Below, piece by piece: positions 46,201-59,136 of a stretch of DNA of 64,000 nucleotides. The number at the start of each line of letters is the position of its first letter. Positions within the stretch are counted from its first letter, which is position 1. The translations under genes were made by a program, and so were the position numbers. The DNA is from Dipteronia dyeriana (lineage: Eukaryota > Streptophyta > Magnoliopsida > Sapindales > Sapindaceae): contig CM065296.1 in assembly GCA_032871835.1 (NCBI GenBank), positions 116,942,146 through 117,006,145 on the forward strand, written 5' to 3'. The notes under the pieces were generated by a model. It was not told where the DNA came from, did not search any database, and was given only the letters and a program-made list of their open reading frames with translations.

Positions 46201-49200
46201 CATCTTTACGAGTTTCTCTGGAAACTTTAGGGTCCACAACCCCTGCCCATGGAGATGACAAATTCATAGATTGGACAGAAGTACTGATCTCATACACTGT
46301 CCTTTCTACCTGTGCCCTTCTCTGCTCTTCCTGTTGAATTTCCAATAATGACTTTGCCTTGAAACCAGGAGCAGGTTTCCAAGCTCGTTGCCCAGGATGA
46401 ATCTGGGTGCTCTGCGTTGAGCCAGATCCAACTAGTATGGATTCACCCTTAATTTCCACAACTTCAACATCACCAAAAGCTCTTTCAGGTAGTAAGTTCT
46501 TATCATGCTGTGACTCCACATTTTGCACAGCAGCCATCCCAGATTCTGCACTATTACTGGTCTCAAACTTTGTGCTGCTAATAGTAGTTTCGTCAGTCTC
46601 AGATTGCTTAGATTGCTGCAAAGAGGAGGATTTTGATGCTCCCTTTGACTGGTCAGAGGACTGCAACTTGGTAGACTTTTGCTTTCTCGACTTCTTCTCA
46701 GAAGTTTTTTTCCCCTCACGAACCTCAACACTTTTTGTTTCTGTCACCATGGTAGGCCCATCGTTGCTTCCTTTGCTTTCGACCTGCGAGTTATGAAGAG
46801 CAATATCATTGGCTTGCTCAAGAGTAGACTTTTTATTCCCACTTGTTCCTGAAGACGGTACAGAGACAGATATTTCAGAACACTCGGAAGGTACAAAATC
46901 TGCAAAACCCTCCACTTTCGCAACCCGGACAGTTTCATCATTCTTCCAAGTGTCTTGTGACATCAGCTCAACAGTTTGAGCATTGTAGTCCGGAACATGG
47001 ACTGGTTTCTGCACCAAAGACGACTCTTGGGAAGATTTTTTCAATGCCACTAGCGAAGGAAAGCTTTCAGTAATTGTTGATGCTGCTGAAGATTCCTGGT
47101 GGATATCATCAATCTGTTCAGGAAGAGTAGCACTCCAGCTTTTTTGACTATTACAAAGCTGATGCGGCAAATGTAAGAAAGAGGGATCAGACCCACTGCC
47201 ATGACTTGCATCCTGAGTAATTTGTTGAGGCAAATTCAAGAAGTCTGCATTACGTTCCTCTTGGGTCTTGGGAACTGGTATCTGCAAACCACTCTGAAAT
47301 GATTCTTGTAATGACTGAAGCCGAGAAGGATCCACAGATGCACTTCCTGTTGGTATTGTTGTCTGCAACTGTCCATAAGATTGCTCACACACGAGCTTAT
47401 GAGAATGGTGCTCTGACAGAACCTGTGAAAGCAGTTGTTGCCGCAATAACTGTTGCTGCTCTTCCTGTTGCTGCTTAAGCAATAAGAGCTTATCCAACAA
47501 TAATAGCTCTTGTGCTTGAATAGGTGCCTGAGATTGTGCCTGCAACAGATACTGCTGCTGCAACATATTTAATAACTGTGGATCTTGAGATAAACCAGTA
47601 TGAAAGACCTTTTCAGGTGTGGATAAGCTAGCAGGATTATCTATAATTTGACCTAGTAAATTTGTAATGGAGGGTGGATTCTGTGTTGGCAGCCTTGGCA
47701 TTTGGATCCCAAAGGGAGATTGGGGAGGAAAGCTTTGAGTATGATGCAAATCAATTTTATTCTGAAGTGGATCCAACCCACCTTGGAGAGCGAAATTGGA
47801 CCAACCAGTGACACCATTATTAATACTAGAGGCGGACCTGTCTGATAAGCCTTGCAGGATGGACATCAATTCAGCACTTTGAGAATGAGGAGGCTGGCGA
47901 GAATTGTCATTTACTGAAGATAGGAGTTTTGCATGTGCTGTCGAGGAGTCGGAGACTATATCAGACTTTGAAACCATAGATGCAGCATCTCTCCCTGGCC
48001 AAAATGGATAAGGTTTAGGTAAAGACCGCTGCCGTTCAAGCGCCATTCTCTTGGCTAAGAGGAATGGGTCATTTAGACTATCTAAACCTGATGGGGGAAC
48101 GCCACTGGGGTTATTTCCAATGAATCCTTGCAAACCTAGAAATCAAAGATAAACATTAACTTTTTTCACGTGAAACTACTACTAATTATATATATATATA
48201 AATGTGTGTGTGTATTCAACTGCATTAACAAATCATATTTTTTTTATAAGAGAAAACCAACCTTGTGGCAAACTGCTTGCATTACCAGCCATGAGCGACT
48301 CCAAGAACCTATTCTCAGCTTCTGTTGCTGTCCCATCTTTATCCCTTGTCTCATTTACATCAAACCCACTATAGTTGGGCCTACTTGATGCATCTGTGGT
48401 TTCGTTCTGTTTCGGCGCATTAAATCCAGGCGGTGGTCGGGCTTTAGCTCGTAAATGGGGCATAACATCTCCAAGTAAAGAAAATGATGAGTCCTTTGAT
48501 GCACTTGCAGGGCAAACAAGTAGATCAATACCGAAATATCCCGCCTCAAACCATCCAATAATATCACTGCCACTAAAAGGGCCTTGGATTTCACCCTGAG
48601 GATCTTTATAATAAAGGACGAGGTCTTCTGGGGAAGGCTGAGAAAGATTTCTAGCTTCCTGTTCCTTGTCCATAACTGCTGATAACTGCCTTTTAATAAC
48701 TGGATCCTCACTGGTCTGCCATTTAGCCTCATCTTTTGAGTATAATGATTTAGCCAAATTACCCTCCCATTCATTAATGGTATCCTTCTGTGGTAGTGAC
48801 CAGGCCTTATCAGAGGTTACAGATCTGACATCACTTGAAATCTCCCTCCGACCATGGGAGCCCATATGCGACCGTTCTCCCAATGATGGGGCTCTCCATA
48901 TGGTGCTAGGATGGGCAGAATTGTTTTCCTGCGTACTTGATTCCTTATTGATAGCAACCTCAGCTTTCATGTAAGGATGGCTATCTTCTCTAGTAGCTGC
49001 ATAAATAAAACATATAAACCATGTTAAATAAGAACATATTGCAATGCAATTTGTCTCGTTTCATGATCTACTGCTCCACAATTTATTCTAAACAAAGAAC
49101 AGGGCCCATCAACTAAGGCCCAAGGGACCCAAAAATATATTCCAACTCCAGATTTAAACCACAAAACATTAAATCTTTTCAATAACTATACTTTTTTCTA

Positions 49201-52200
49201 TTTTTGAGAGAATTCAACCCTCTGGGAAAACCAAACAGCTAAATCACTTTAATCCATCAATTTCAGATCAGTATTCCTAGCCTAAGATATAATATTTAGG
49301 AATTTCCTGCAAGTTGTAAGAAGATCAAAAACAAAATTGGCTTCAGATGCAACTTGAGTCGGTGTACCTTCAGCTCTAGACTTGTTTTCAGAGTACGCCT
49401 TCTGGTCCCGGATGGTTTCCATCTTTGAGTTGGATCCATAGTTTTGTGTCTGCTTATCCTGAGATGGACTCTCTGTGAAATTTGCATAACCAACCCTTGG
49501 ATTCTCAGAACTTTCATCTTTATAATCATCACCAGCAAGTGGCAAATCTTCTCTACTATCTGCTCAGACAAGCCGGTTCCAAATATATGCAAACATCCTA
49601 AATCAATAAATGCAAAGACAGAATAATGTATATTTGATAGGGGTGGTTACCATGTTTGGTACGTCTTGACTGAGAATAATCTGTGGAGTTCCGCCCTATA
49701 GAACCATCTTTTGATACCTGAGGTGCACCGCTACTAACTATGTCTCCTTTGTCAATTCCCGTCAAAACAGCCTATTCAAACAGAGAATCAATCAAATCAA
49801 AAGCGGAAAGAGTCAATGTAATTCACCAAAAACATTCAAAAAGACAAATTACCATTTCTTCTGGAGTAGGCGCATAAAACGCGAGAGGCTCTAGTGGCTC
49901 TTCCTGAGTAAGAGAAGGCACCTGTGCAAGCCCTTCTAAAAGTCTTTGATATGCTCTCATATCAGTCGTCCTATACACATCAAGCAACCTGATCCTACTA
50001 TACTTTAAAGGACGATATTCTCCATGGCTACTCTCAACCTTGTCTGAGAAAAGCCCTGGAGACTGAGAATGAGTGGAAATGCTGTTCAAAGAGTTCCCAC
50101 TTGAAGTCAGCTTTCCTCGACCAGAAGAAAATACAGGAGTATTTTCTCCGCGTCCGCGGCTGTGAGAAAATGGTGGAACCTGTTTGTTAGGTGTTAGAGT
50201 TTGGTGATGAGGAGGTTCTCCTCTTCCTCGGCTTTGCAAGGAGTTAGATCTCCATGGCCGATAACTTTCCCCCTCTCTCTCATCCTTTCCATGACTAGAA
50301 ACATGAGATGAACCCTTATCGAGAGGCAAGTCACCATCTTTTCCAGAGTCAGTCCATTTCTCTCGCAAGCCTTCTTTTTCTTTATCATCAGGGCCCCATC
50401 GTGTGTTCCATTTGCTCTCGCGCCGCTGATCATAGTTGGTATCCCTGTTACCGGACTCATTCCAACGCTCAGAGGGAGCACGGCGTGCTTCCCCAAAGTT
50501 CCTACTGGACGTGTTTTCTGTCCATCGATCCATCTTGCGGTTATCACCATGCTCTTTCTCTCCATCCCTCCACCTGTCTTTGCGCATGGAGGGATGGCTA
50601 TCTCTTTCTTCGTCACGCCAGCGATCACGGCGACCAGTTTCCATATCAAGCAAGGACGGCCGAAAAACATCTTTTTTCTTCTGTGTATCATTCACCTCTT
50701 CATCAGTTCCAGACAACTTCATGCCATCTGAGCGATTGCCATGAGCAGGATACTGGCTGACATGGCTTTCCTGTCAACAAGTTCAAAAGACAACAGCTCT
50801 GAAGCAGTTTAATATATCATATCATTTAGTAAATAAGTCAAGATGAAGGCAAATGTTGATAGAGATATAGAATATATACATCCACAAGCACCCCAAAAAA
50901 TGAGAATTATAAGAGAGTTCACTAAAAAAGTATGTCGATTATAAAACTATATAGATTATACGGTTACACTGTAATGAATAACATACCCCAGTTCCTATTC
51001 CAGGCTTACTCTCCCCCGTCTTTTGTAGAAGCCATTGCGGTGAAAGTGGAATCGAATTGTCTGATCCTTGAACATCTGCATAAATTAAACAGAAGCATCA
51101 TTACAAATCTTCAACCAACAGATAAAGCAATATTTTGAATACAGTAGAGTTGTTTGAAAGAGATGAACCCAAATAGCACACATATCAAACCATTATAACA
51201 ATCCATCTTACTAAATTTTGCAAAATAAAAGTATTACCTAAAAAATGGAGGAAAGCAACACTACAGATGCAACATGAAATAATAATTATGGAATGAGCTA
51301 TAGAGTACAATAACAGGAGCAGATATTTTTACAAGAAAAACTAATCTTATGAGAACATTTAAAAGTCATTAGTTTAAAATGTAGAGCACATCTAGGTGTT
51401 CACAAGCACTCTTTGGTCTATAAAACTAGATATATAAAAAATGGTGTGAAATGATAAACTTCCATAACGTATATATTTCATCTTCTGAAAAAAAAAAATC
51501 TTCAAGAGAAACAGTACTGGAGCCTGGAGGACATTGTTATCCGCATATACCTTAACTTACTTTAATCCAAGATTAATATTCTTAAAGTTGATCCAAAGCC
51601 ACATGTTTCTTACAGTGAAACCAATAAATGGCAGATTTGACATCCTAAATGACTAATAAAATTTCAAGCTTTAGTGCACTCATTGACTCAATAACTTGGG
51701 AAAAATATGCTTGAGAAGACAGTCATAAATCATGAACAGGGAAAGTTTCCCGTCAGGCTATATTAAAATTGAATGGTGTTTACAACAAAAATGTATTAAA
51801 AAATGTCTTACATATTTATGTATGATATATAATTGATTTAGGAGCATTCCTAATGTTAAGAAATTTATAAATTAACACTCTTGACAACTCAATCCCGAGT
51901 ACATTCTTGCTCCTACACCACAAACTGATCACTTAACACTGGATTCTTTACGATTCCATAAATTTAGGAATGGCTGTGTTGATGATAAAGCAATAGTAAA
52001 GTTCTTATGGGTCTCGCATACTGCAATGAAACTTCAGTCCTTCACGGTATTTGATAATTGCTAACAAAAAGAGATCTTCAAATACACAAAATTGATGCCA
52101 CGGTCACCGTTATCATGCAACTTACCAGAATAAACAAGGCAAAAAGAATAAAACAAAAATCAAATGGAAACAATGCAAGACGAAAAATATAAATATATGA

Positions 52201-52681
52201 AAAACCCCAACAAAGAGCAATTAGCAGCCAACTGTCAACATTACAATATTCAAGGGATGAAAGAGGATGCTAAAAGTACATATATCATATATGCAATGAA
52301 AATCAGGGACCACACTCGTAAACAATTCAAAGAAACTTCTCTTCACATCCAAATCCAAAATCCACAAAAAGAAAATTTAAAAAGAACAAAAAAAAAAAAG
52401 TAAAGAAAAAAAAAGACCAAAAACCCTAGCCAGTGAAAATACTAAAAATCTACTCTCACTCACGCAAAACCCGCTATATTCACAGTATTGACATCGAAAC
52501 CAGGAAAGAGCCCAAGGCGAGCTAGGGTTTCGAAAGAGAAGTAGAAGCAGATAAGGCCAGACCGAAGAATGGAATGAGAGATTGGGACTTGATAGAATCG
52601 AAGAAGCGAAATACCTTTGGAGATCTGGTGTGGAGGGACGGAGAGCAGGTGGCGAGAGTCGGAGGCGGAGCTTTGGGCCAT
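43238..52681 (-). CDS. EXA1: GYF-domain translation regulator, EXA1-like, 1813 aa
   Basis: The plant GIGYF-type protein that binds eIF4E-family caps and represses translation, including of immune receptor mRNAs; it was named as a host factor for potexvirus accumulation (established). Ten coding exons, all GT-AG: 52681-52615, 51075-50987, 50770-49853, 49771-49651, 49559-49368, 48996-48262, 48135-45453, 44090-43897, 43814-43755, 43620-43238. They sum to exactly 1814 codons. Features are the start [20 protein letters not shown], an [10 protein letters not shown] region, the eIF4E-binding motif YSRIRLL (Tyr at about residue 309), a GYF domain (about 590-640: [33 protein letters not shown]), a Gln-rich coiled region ([15 protein letters not shown]), Lys-rich [32 protein letters not shown], and the invariant tail [17 protein letters not shown]. 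Arabidopsis EXA1 is about 1714 aa. No lesion. Confidence 0.96.
44797..44893. repeat. Perfect 20-bp inverted repeat in a GYF-gene intron
   Basis: GGAAGTCTTGATTGTCCATG (44797-44816) has its exact complement at 44874-44893, with 57 bp between. Outside, TGTG and CACA can extend the stem past a 2-nt bulge. It lies in the 1.36 kb intron between exons 7 and 8 and is transcribed with the gene. Confidence 0.95.
44941..44971. repeat. (TG)n microsatellite
   Basis: A TATG/TGTG run in the same intron of the GYF gene, 48 bp from the inverted repeat. Confidence 0.9.
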
Positions 52682-53254
52682 GGATGATCGGTGACGGTTG
52701 CAGAGAAAAAACCCTTGCAATTGGTGTTTTGTTGGTCTTTTGCCTTTGTCTTTTCTTTTTTGGTTGCTTGAGCGAAGCGAGAGAGAAAAATCAGATGCGG
52801 GGGAATTTAGGTTAACTGAGAGAGATGGTTTTAGATAAAACAGGGTGCGTATGTTAAGAAAATATCATCCCCCAGTTCACGTTAGCAACTTGTACTGATT
52901 TGTTGTCTGGCCCTCTTGTTACCTGCTTGACGGGCTGTTATGATCAATTAATTATCCTGTCCTCATATCTCCACGCGCGGGTTACTACGTGAGATCAAAA
53001 CCCTTCGCGTGTTGTGCACAGCAGTTGGTGGTGGTGGGACGGGAATGTGAAGGAAGTGAGATTATCTGAATTTTTTAAAACAAATGTTGTTACTTGTTAG
53101 TTATGTTTAGGCGTGCGTAATGCGGGTTAAGGTGCAACTGTGTTAGTAACTATACGACTGAAGGAGCTGACGTTTTAGTTCTTTAACTAGAAATTGTTGA
53201 AGTGTAGTGTAGTACTTTTTAAAGGCTGAATAAGTAGGATTTGATGCCAACCAA
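52682..53254. promoter_or_regulatory. Upstream region of the GYF gene
   Basis: 5' leader and promoter of the minus-strand gene starting at 52681. The leader is rich in GAGA/CTCT, and CACGCG and ACGTGAG motifs occur near 52973-52990. No other gene is seen. Confidence 0.45.
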
Positions 53255-53795
53255 GAGATGTACATTTATACCTGGGTTCCCAAATCCCCACACCCCATCT
53301 ATATTTGAGGAATTTATTTTAGAAAAAATGGGAAAATAGGGGGATGGGGGGACTCCTCCCCATCCTCATTTCCTCATTCCCTCATTCCCCCCACAGTTAA
53401 ATTGAAATGAGAATGAGGATAGAGATCCTCATTTCTTCATTTCTCCCGAAAGTATATAAATATAATTATAATATATATTTGAATTATTTGAAACATTTTA
53501 TATTGAATTTGTAATGCATTGTTATTTTTTATTTGTAATGAAAGGTTTGTTTTTTTTTTAATTTAATTTATAATTTTTAGTTAAATATGGAAATTGAAAA
53601 TGGGGGACCGAGGAATACAATAAAACAGGGAAAAACGGGAAAAATGAAGAACTGAGAATGGGGATGAGGGGACCTCCCAACAAACATCCCCATCCCCATT
53701 TTCCCCAATGGAAAAATAAGGGGGATAGGGGAAGGGTCTAGGAAGTGGGGATGGGAAGACTTATATCCATCCACATTCTCCAAACGTACATCTCT
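53255..53795. mobile_element. Small non-autonomous hAT-like element (541 bp)
   Basis: Inverted ends GAGATGTACATTT and, reversed, AGAGATGTACGTTT. Flanks CCAACCAA (53247-53254) and ACAACCAA (53796-53803) match in 7 of 8 bases. Subterminal GGGGATGGGG/CCCCATCC motifs occur on both sides. No coding capacity. Confidence 0.75.
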
Positions 53796-54851
53796 ACAAC
53801 CAAATGATGACTTGTCATGCTGAGTCACCGACTCGTTTTAATTTCGGGTTCTTATAAAAATAAATATATTTGATTCTTTATTTATATAATTTAATTGATT
53901 AATATACATTTTTATTAAAAAAAATACAAATTAAGAGTTTGGAGAGGACGTAGCTCAAAGTCTACAATCTCGTTGAGCACATGTAATTGCATTAACGGAA
54001 TAACAATACAAGTTTCATTCACTTTACTTAATGTCGGTGGTCTTTACTTCTAGGTCAAGGATTCGGTTTAGTCAACTCTCTATGATGGCTAAACATAGGA
54101 ACAAGTTTACCTAACAACTACACACAACAATGTGATTGTTATATCATTAGAAACATTCGATTTAGATTAAAGGTTCATCTTCTTGATTTGGGAACTATCC
54201 CACAATCAATTCATCACCCAATCAGGTCAAAGATGGATAGTCGTGTCTTAACACAGAGACCCCGTTAAGCACAAGGATATGAACCAATGCCAATTTAGCA
54301 ACTAAAAGTCTGAACTGAAACTTTTTCTACTCTTTGGGGCTAAAATCCCTAACACTCAAATTACTCAATACATGGCATTTCAAGTCATCTATCAATCAAT
54401 CAACAATCCTAAGCATCTAATTCTTACTCTAAATTACAACTACTCTTAAACCCAATCATGGACACATATTGATTTCTAACAATTCATACACATATATATC
54501 ATATTAAGAGCATAAAAACATATACATCAAAGAGCAAAACAAAACCCAAATGAATTTAAGTACAAAAATACATATATAGCACATGTGAAAGGTTTACAAT
54601 ATTCCCAAATCGGGGTTACACATCAAAGACAACAAGAAATACAAAGAAATGAGCAAATATGAGCAAACCCTTGAAGACAAGTCCTCCAAAAATGCTTATA
54701 GCCTTCCTAGCTCAAATTTGGCTCCCAATTCCTTGCAATCTACTCTAAAATGGATGGAGAAAGTGTAAAATGGTGTGGTAGAGGTGTATGGTGAGCTCCT
54801 ATAGAGGAAAAACCTCCATAGGAGCAAGATCTCTCCTTATTTGTGGAGAAG
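53796..54851. other. Repeat-like intergenic DNA left of the large hAT
   Basis: Continuous in style with 59129-59784. No coding region. Probably an older repeat into which the hAT inserted. Confidence 0.4.
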
Positions 54852-55505
54852 TAATGGTGTAATTCTGGACCGGCCCGACCTGTCAAGGCCCATTTTCGTA
54901 AACGAGTCGGGCATGCTTCAGGCAGGCCGTGCGGGGGCGATCCATGGGCCTGGTCCATAATCATTTTTGAAACCAATTTTTAAAAATTAAGTTTGTTTGG
55001 ATTTTGGGTTTAGGGTTTAAGGTTTAAGATTTAGGGGAAATACGATAATATACAAAAAAAAAATGCTTGTTCTATCAATTTAACAATTCAATTATATAAA
55101 TGTAATTTTGAAATTAATTTGTTTATCTTTGGTAATTAATATGAAAAATAATAATTCAGTAAAGATAAAGTAATACAAAATAACAAAAAAATATGTAATT
55201 ACGAAAATATGAAATGAACAATTTTTAATTTATTTAATTATTTTTCACGTATGAAATTTAATATTACATATTTACATGATTGCCTCATTAAAAACCTTAC
55301 CAAGAAAAACCCAGTAGGATAAAAACTTGGTAAGGAAAAAAGAATGCAATCGTATTACAACTTACAAGTAAATACACATGTAAAAGTATAACCTAGTTTT
55401 GGCCCTAGTCACTACCGGAAGGCTCATCAATGTATAGATTGTTGAAATTTAGAATAAGTTCTTTATCTACAGTTTGATTTTACAACCTTTTTTTTAGCAT
55501 GCTCT

Positions 55506-57561
55506 CAATCCCAAAGGTATGTTAATACTTTCACCATCTCCGGAGATAAACAGCTTCTTCTTGGTTCAATTATGAGTCAACTGGTGCTGAAAGCTTGTTC
55601 TGAATACACCGTTGACACGGGGATAACCAGTACGTTGCGTTCTAGATGTGACAGAACTGGATACCTGTACGTATAGGACTTCCACCATAACAACAAATCA
55701 AACTCTTCCTTGTCTTCAACAGCATCGAACTGTGCTTCCAGGTACCTAATCAGTTCGGTACAAGGAGATGGACCAGATCTTTGCCCTGAAGAAATACTTG
55801 CTGATTTTTCCTTTTTTGACCATTTGAGAAGGCTCCAACTTGTTTGCTTCGGCTTTGTCTCCGGTTGTGTTGATTGGGGGTGTCAATGTTGCCAAACTTG
55901 GTCTCATAAATACGAAAAATGTCGAACAACTTGGTTCGAATGTCAGTAATTTGTTCAGAATAATCTATTGACAAATTAGTACCAATAAACTCAAGCAAAA
56001 CTTCTAAACCAGATAATTTAACCATATGATCTACTATAAGACTCAAGGCATAAAGTAGAGGAATGTTAGCCCAATATTTTTTCAACTTTGTCTTCATAGC
56101 AACAACTGTAGCGCCTAGATGTTCATCTTCTCTATAACGGTTTAACACTTCAGACATTTTCACTATCGAATGGATTGTCTGGGAAGATATGAGGTAATAG
56201 ATCCCAGAAAGAGTTACAATGGCATTGTAAAAAAAAGAAATTGAACAAAAACCCTTGCCACATACCAATCGTCTGTGGTAAGTGTTTTTGCTTCAGGACG
56301 ACCAGTTTCAGCCAATTTCATGTTATAAAAACATGTAATGGTTGTATCATAATCCAAACAATTGTTCAACATTAAGTAAGTATAGTTCCACCTTACCGGC
56401 ATATCGGTTTGGAATCGTCGGGGTTTAAGACCGTTTAATTTACAATGTCTCTTAAATTCACCGAATCTAGGATTAGAACTGTAAATCCAAGAAATGGCAT
56501 CTCTGATGCGATCTATTTGGTCTCTTACATGCTTAAAATCAGCCTGTACAACTAAATTTATGATATGACATGCACACCATTGATGGAAGAAATAACCTCC
56601 ATCTTGCGGGATATTTCTTGCAACAAACAATGTAATAGAGCTAGTATTTGCAGATGCATTATCTAATGTGATCAGAAAAGAAGACGATGCGTGATTTCAT
56701 AAGTTTCTAAAACAGAAATAATGACATTAAAAATATTTTCTGCGGTATGTGCAAAATCCATAGGACGAAAACCAAGAATTCTTTTTGTTATCCTCCATTC
56801 AGAATATAAATAGTGTCATGTGACACATAAATAGTCTTGTTTAAAGCATGCATTCCAAATATCAGAAGTTAATGCAATAGAGACACGTAAATGTTGTATA
56901 TCAGCAATCACGTCATCTCTTTGGGTTTCAAATAATCTTATCAAATCATTTATAGTGGTGGTTTTAGAAACAGTTTCAAATTGGGGGTCGTATGTAGATG
57001 TGATTAATTCTTTAAAAAATGGACTGCCACCAACACTGATCGGTTGATCAATTTGTGCAATGTATCGTGTCAAGCACTCTTTAGCGTGTATGGCGTTGAA
57101 CTGTCACGTCGTAACAGACCCGTCTGCGTGTCGTTGTGTCTGGGTTATAGTATTTACCTGCCCATGTGCAGGCATACATTTGAGCATATGCCGGCATACA
57201 TTTGAGCATATGCCGGCATACATTTGAGCATATGCCTTCTCAAATGTCTGGTTCCCTTCCTACTTGTGGCATAATCCTTATGACAAAACTTACATTTAGC
57301 TCTGGGCTCGGTTGTCCCGTTTGGGAGTGTCATTTGGACTATATTGAAACAATGTCACACATCTTATGTTAATTTTCTGGGATGTGATGTTGGTGTAACG
57401 ACGGAACCAGAAGGTCCCGCTTCAGTATGGGTCAGCTCCGAAATATCAAATTCATCGTTGAACATGTTCAAACCGTCCAGAAAATAAGGTTGTTGGTTAT
57501 GATCATTTCCTGAATTACAAATATAAACACTATAGTCATTAATAGTCATATTAAAAATCAA
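55506..57561 (-). pseudogene. hAT (BED zinc finger, RICESLEEPER-type) transposase, decayed
   Basis: In order on the minus strand: an N-terminal region (57561-57364), a BED zinc finger (about 57300-57190: AKCKFCHKDY then RHLRRHMLKC), a catalytic region with ALTSDIWNA (first Asp), the hAT-specific HQWCACHIINLVVQ block and RWNYTYLML (56630-56330), and the C-terminal hATC dimerisation region with FDLLLWWKSY, YPVLSHLERNVLVIPVSTV and SEQAFS (about 55700-55560). Frame changes and stops split it (for example at about 57104, 56814, 56697 and 55572). It cannot be translated as one protein. Confidence 0.9.
57177..57237 (-). repeat. 22-bp tandem triplication in the BED zinc-finger region
   Basis: ACATTTGAGCATATGCCGGC with two more bases repeats at 57177, 57199 and 57221 (third copy partial). 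On the coding strand it repeats the segment right after RRHMLKC. 22 bp is not a multiple of three, so each extra copy shifts frame. Confidence 0.93.
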
Positions 57562-58345
57562 TATTTAGTAACAAAATAATTTTAAATTAATTACTACCCT
57601 TAACAATCTTATTTTACTAACAAAGCATATTAAAATTAACCACTACACTTAAAAATCATAATATACTAATATAAAATATTAAAATAAACAACAACGCTTA
57701 AATTTCATAATTTATTAACAAAAAAATGTTAAATTGACTAATAAAAATTAAATTGATAAATTTAATAACAATAAATATTAAATTAAATACTACACTTAAA
57801 AAATTTAATGTACTAACAAAACATAATAAAATTAACCACTACACTTAACATTCATAATATACTAATATAAAATATTAAAATAAACAACTACACTTAAAAA
57901 TTATAATCTACTAATATAAAATATTAAAATAAACAACTAAACTTAAAATTCATAATTTACTAACAAAAAATATTAAATTCACTAGTAAAAATGAAATTCA
58001 TAAATTTACTAACAATAAATATTAAATTAAATATTGCACTTAAAATTTTTAATTTACTAACAAAACATATTAAAATTAACCACTACACTTAAAATTCATA
58101 ATATACTAATACAAAATATTAAAATGTTTCTACTACATTTAAAATTCATAATTTACTAACAAAACAAATTAAACTTAACTACTACATTTAAAATTCGTAA
58201 TTTCTTTATTAAAAAATTAAATTCAATAATACATATTAAATTTATAATTTTTCTAATAACAATTATTAAAATTAATACTAAACTTAAAATTTTTAATATA
58301 CTAAACAATAATATTAAAATTAACTAAGTATGTACAAAAATTGAT
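57545..58345. repeat. AT-rich degenerate tandem array inside the hAT element
   Basis: About a dozen units of roughly 50-60 bp built on AAAATTCATAATTTACTAAC and ATTAAAATTAACCACTACAC. They lie upstream of the transposase N-terminus, in its leader or promoter. Confidence 0.8.
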
Positions 58346-58587
58346 AAACTAACTAACTAAATAAAAATGTTATCATTTAATAACTAAGGTCTAAACATAA
58401 AATTATAAATTTACTATCAAAAAGTGTTTCAACAAAAGTAATAAGAAAATTGTACATTTAAACTTTGGTGTGTTGGTGAAAAAATTAGAGAATAAGATAG
58501 GAAATTGATATTAAAAATATTGTAGAGAGTAATAATGAAATTGAATGAAAAAGTGTAGAGATTCGGAGAATGTAGAGATTGAGATTT

Positions 58588-58640
58588 GAGAGAATGAGAG
58601 AATGAGAGAATGAGAGAATGAGAGAATGAGAGATTGAAAG
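58588..58640. repeat. GAGAATGA tandem repeat
   Basis: Five to six copies of GAGAATGA(GA) in the 5' part of the hAT element. The frames seen over it on either strand are low-complexity. Confidence 0.85.
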
Positions 58641-59136
58641 AATGATAGAGAGAGTGAAAGAATGATAGAGAGAGTGAATGGAAAATGAAATTGATGGAAG
58701 TATTTATAGCAAAATTTGATTTGTGGGTCAAAATCAAATTTGGAAGACTTCAGGGTTTTTTTATAAATTTTAAATCCTCCAACGGCTGGAATTCAAAATC
58801 CAGTCGTTGGCTGACGCTAGTTGAATTTCAATCGTTGGAGGGATTTTTTTTTAAAAAAAAACAACGGTCCAATTGATCGACCGGCGTGCCGGTCCAGGGG
58901 ACTGGCACACCGGCTACGCATGCTGTGGCGGGCCGGTTCAGGGGCCTGGCAAGCCGGCTACGCATGTCGTTGAGGGTCGACCCGACTGACCTGGCACCAG
59001 CAGTCTGACACGGGACGACCCCACGTTCCGGGCTTCGGCCTAGCCTGCCTCCTCCACGGGACGACCCGTTTTGCTTTGCAAACCATACGAACCGGCCTGT
59101 CTCGGGCAGATCCATATTTACAGCACTATGGAGAAG

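Larger units (their letters stand above)
54852..59128 (-). mobile_element. hAT transposon, 4.3 kb, perfect 8-bp target duplication
   Basis: Flanked by TGGAGAAG at 54844-54851 and 59129-59136. Ends TAATGGTGTAATTCTGGACC and, reversed, TAGTGCTGTAAATATGGATC form imperfect inverted repeats with GC-rich subterminal parts. It contains a minus-strand transposase that has decayed. Confidence 0.93.

Noticed and set aside
45817..47073. Long frames on both strands within the GYF gene
   Set aside because: Shadows of the large exon 7, which matches the family throughout.
52164..52403. 79-codon Lys/Gln-rich plus-strand frame
   Set aside because: Lies in the first intron of the GYF gene and has random AT-rich composition.
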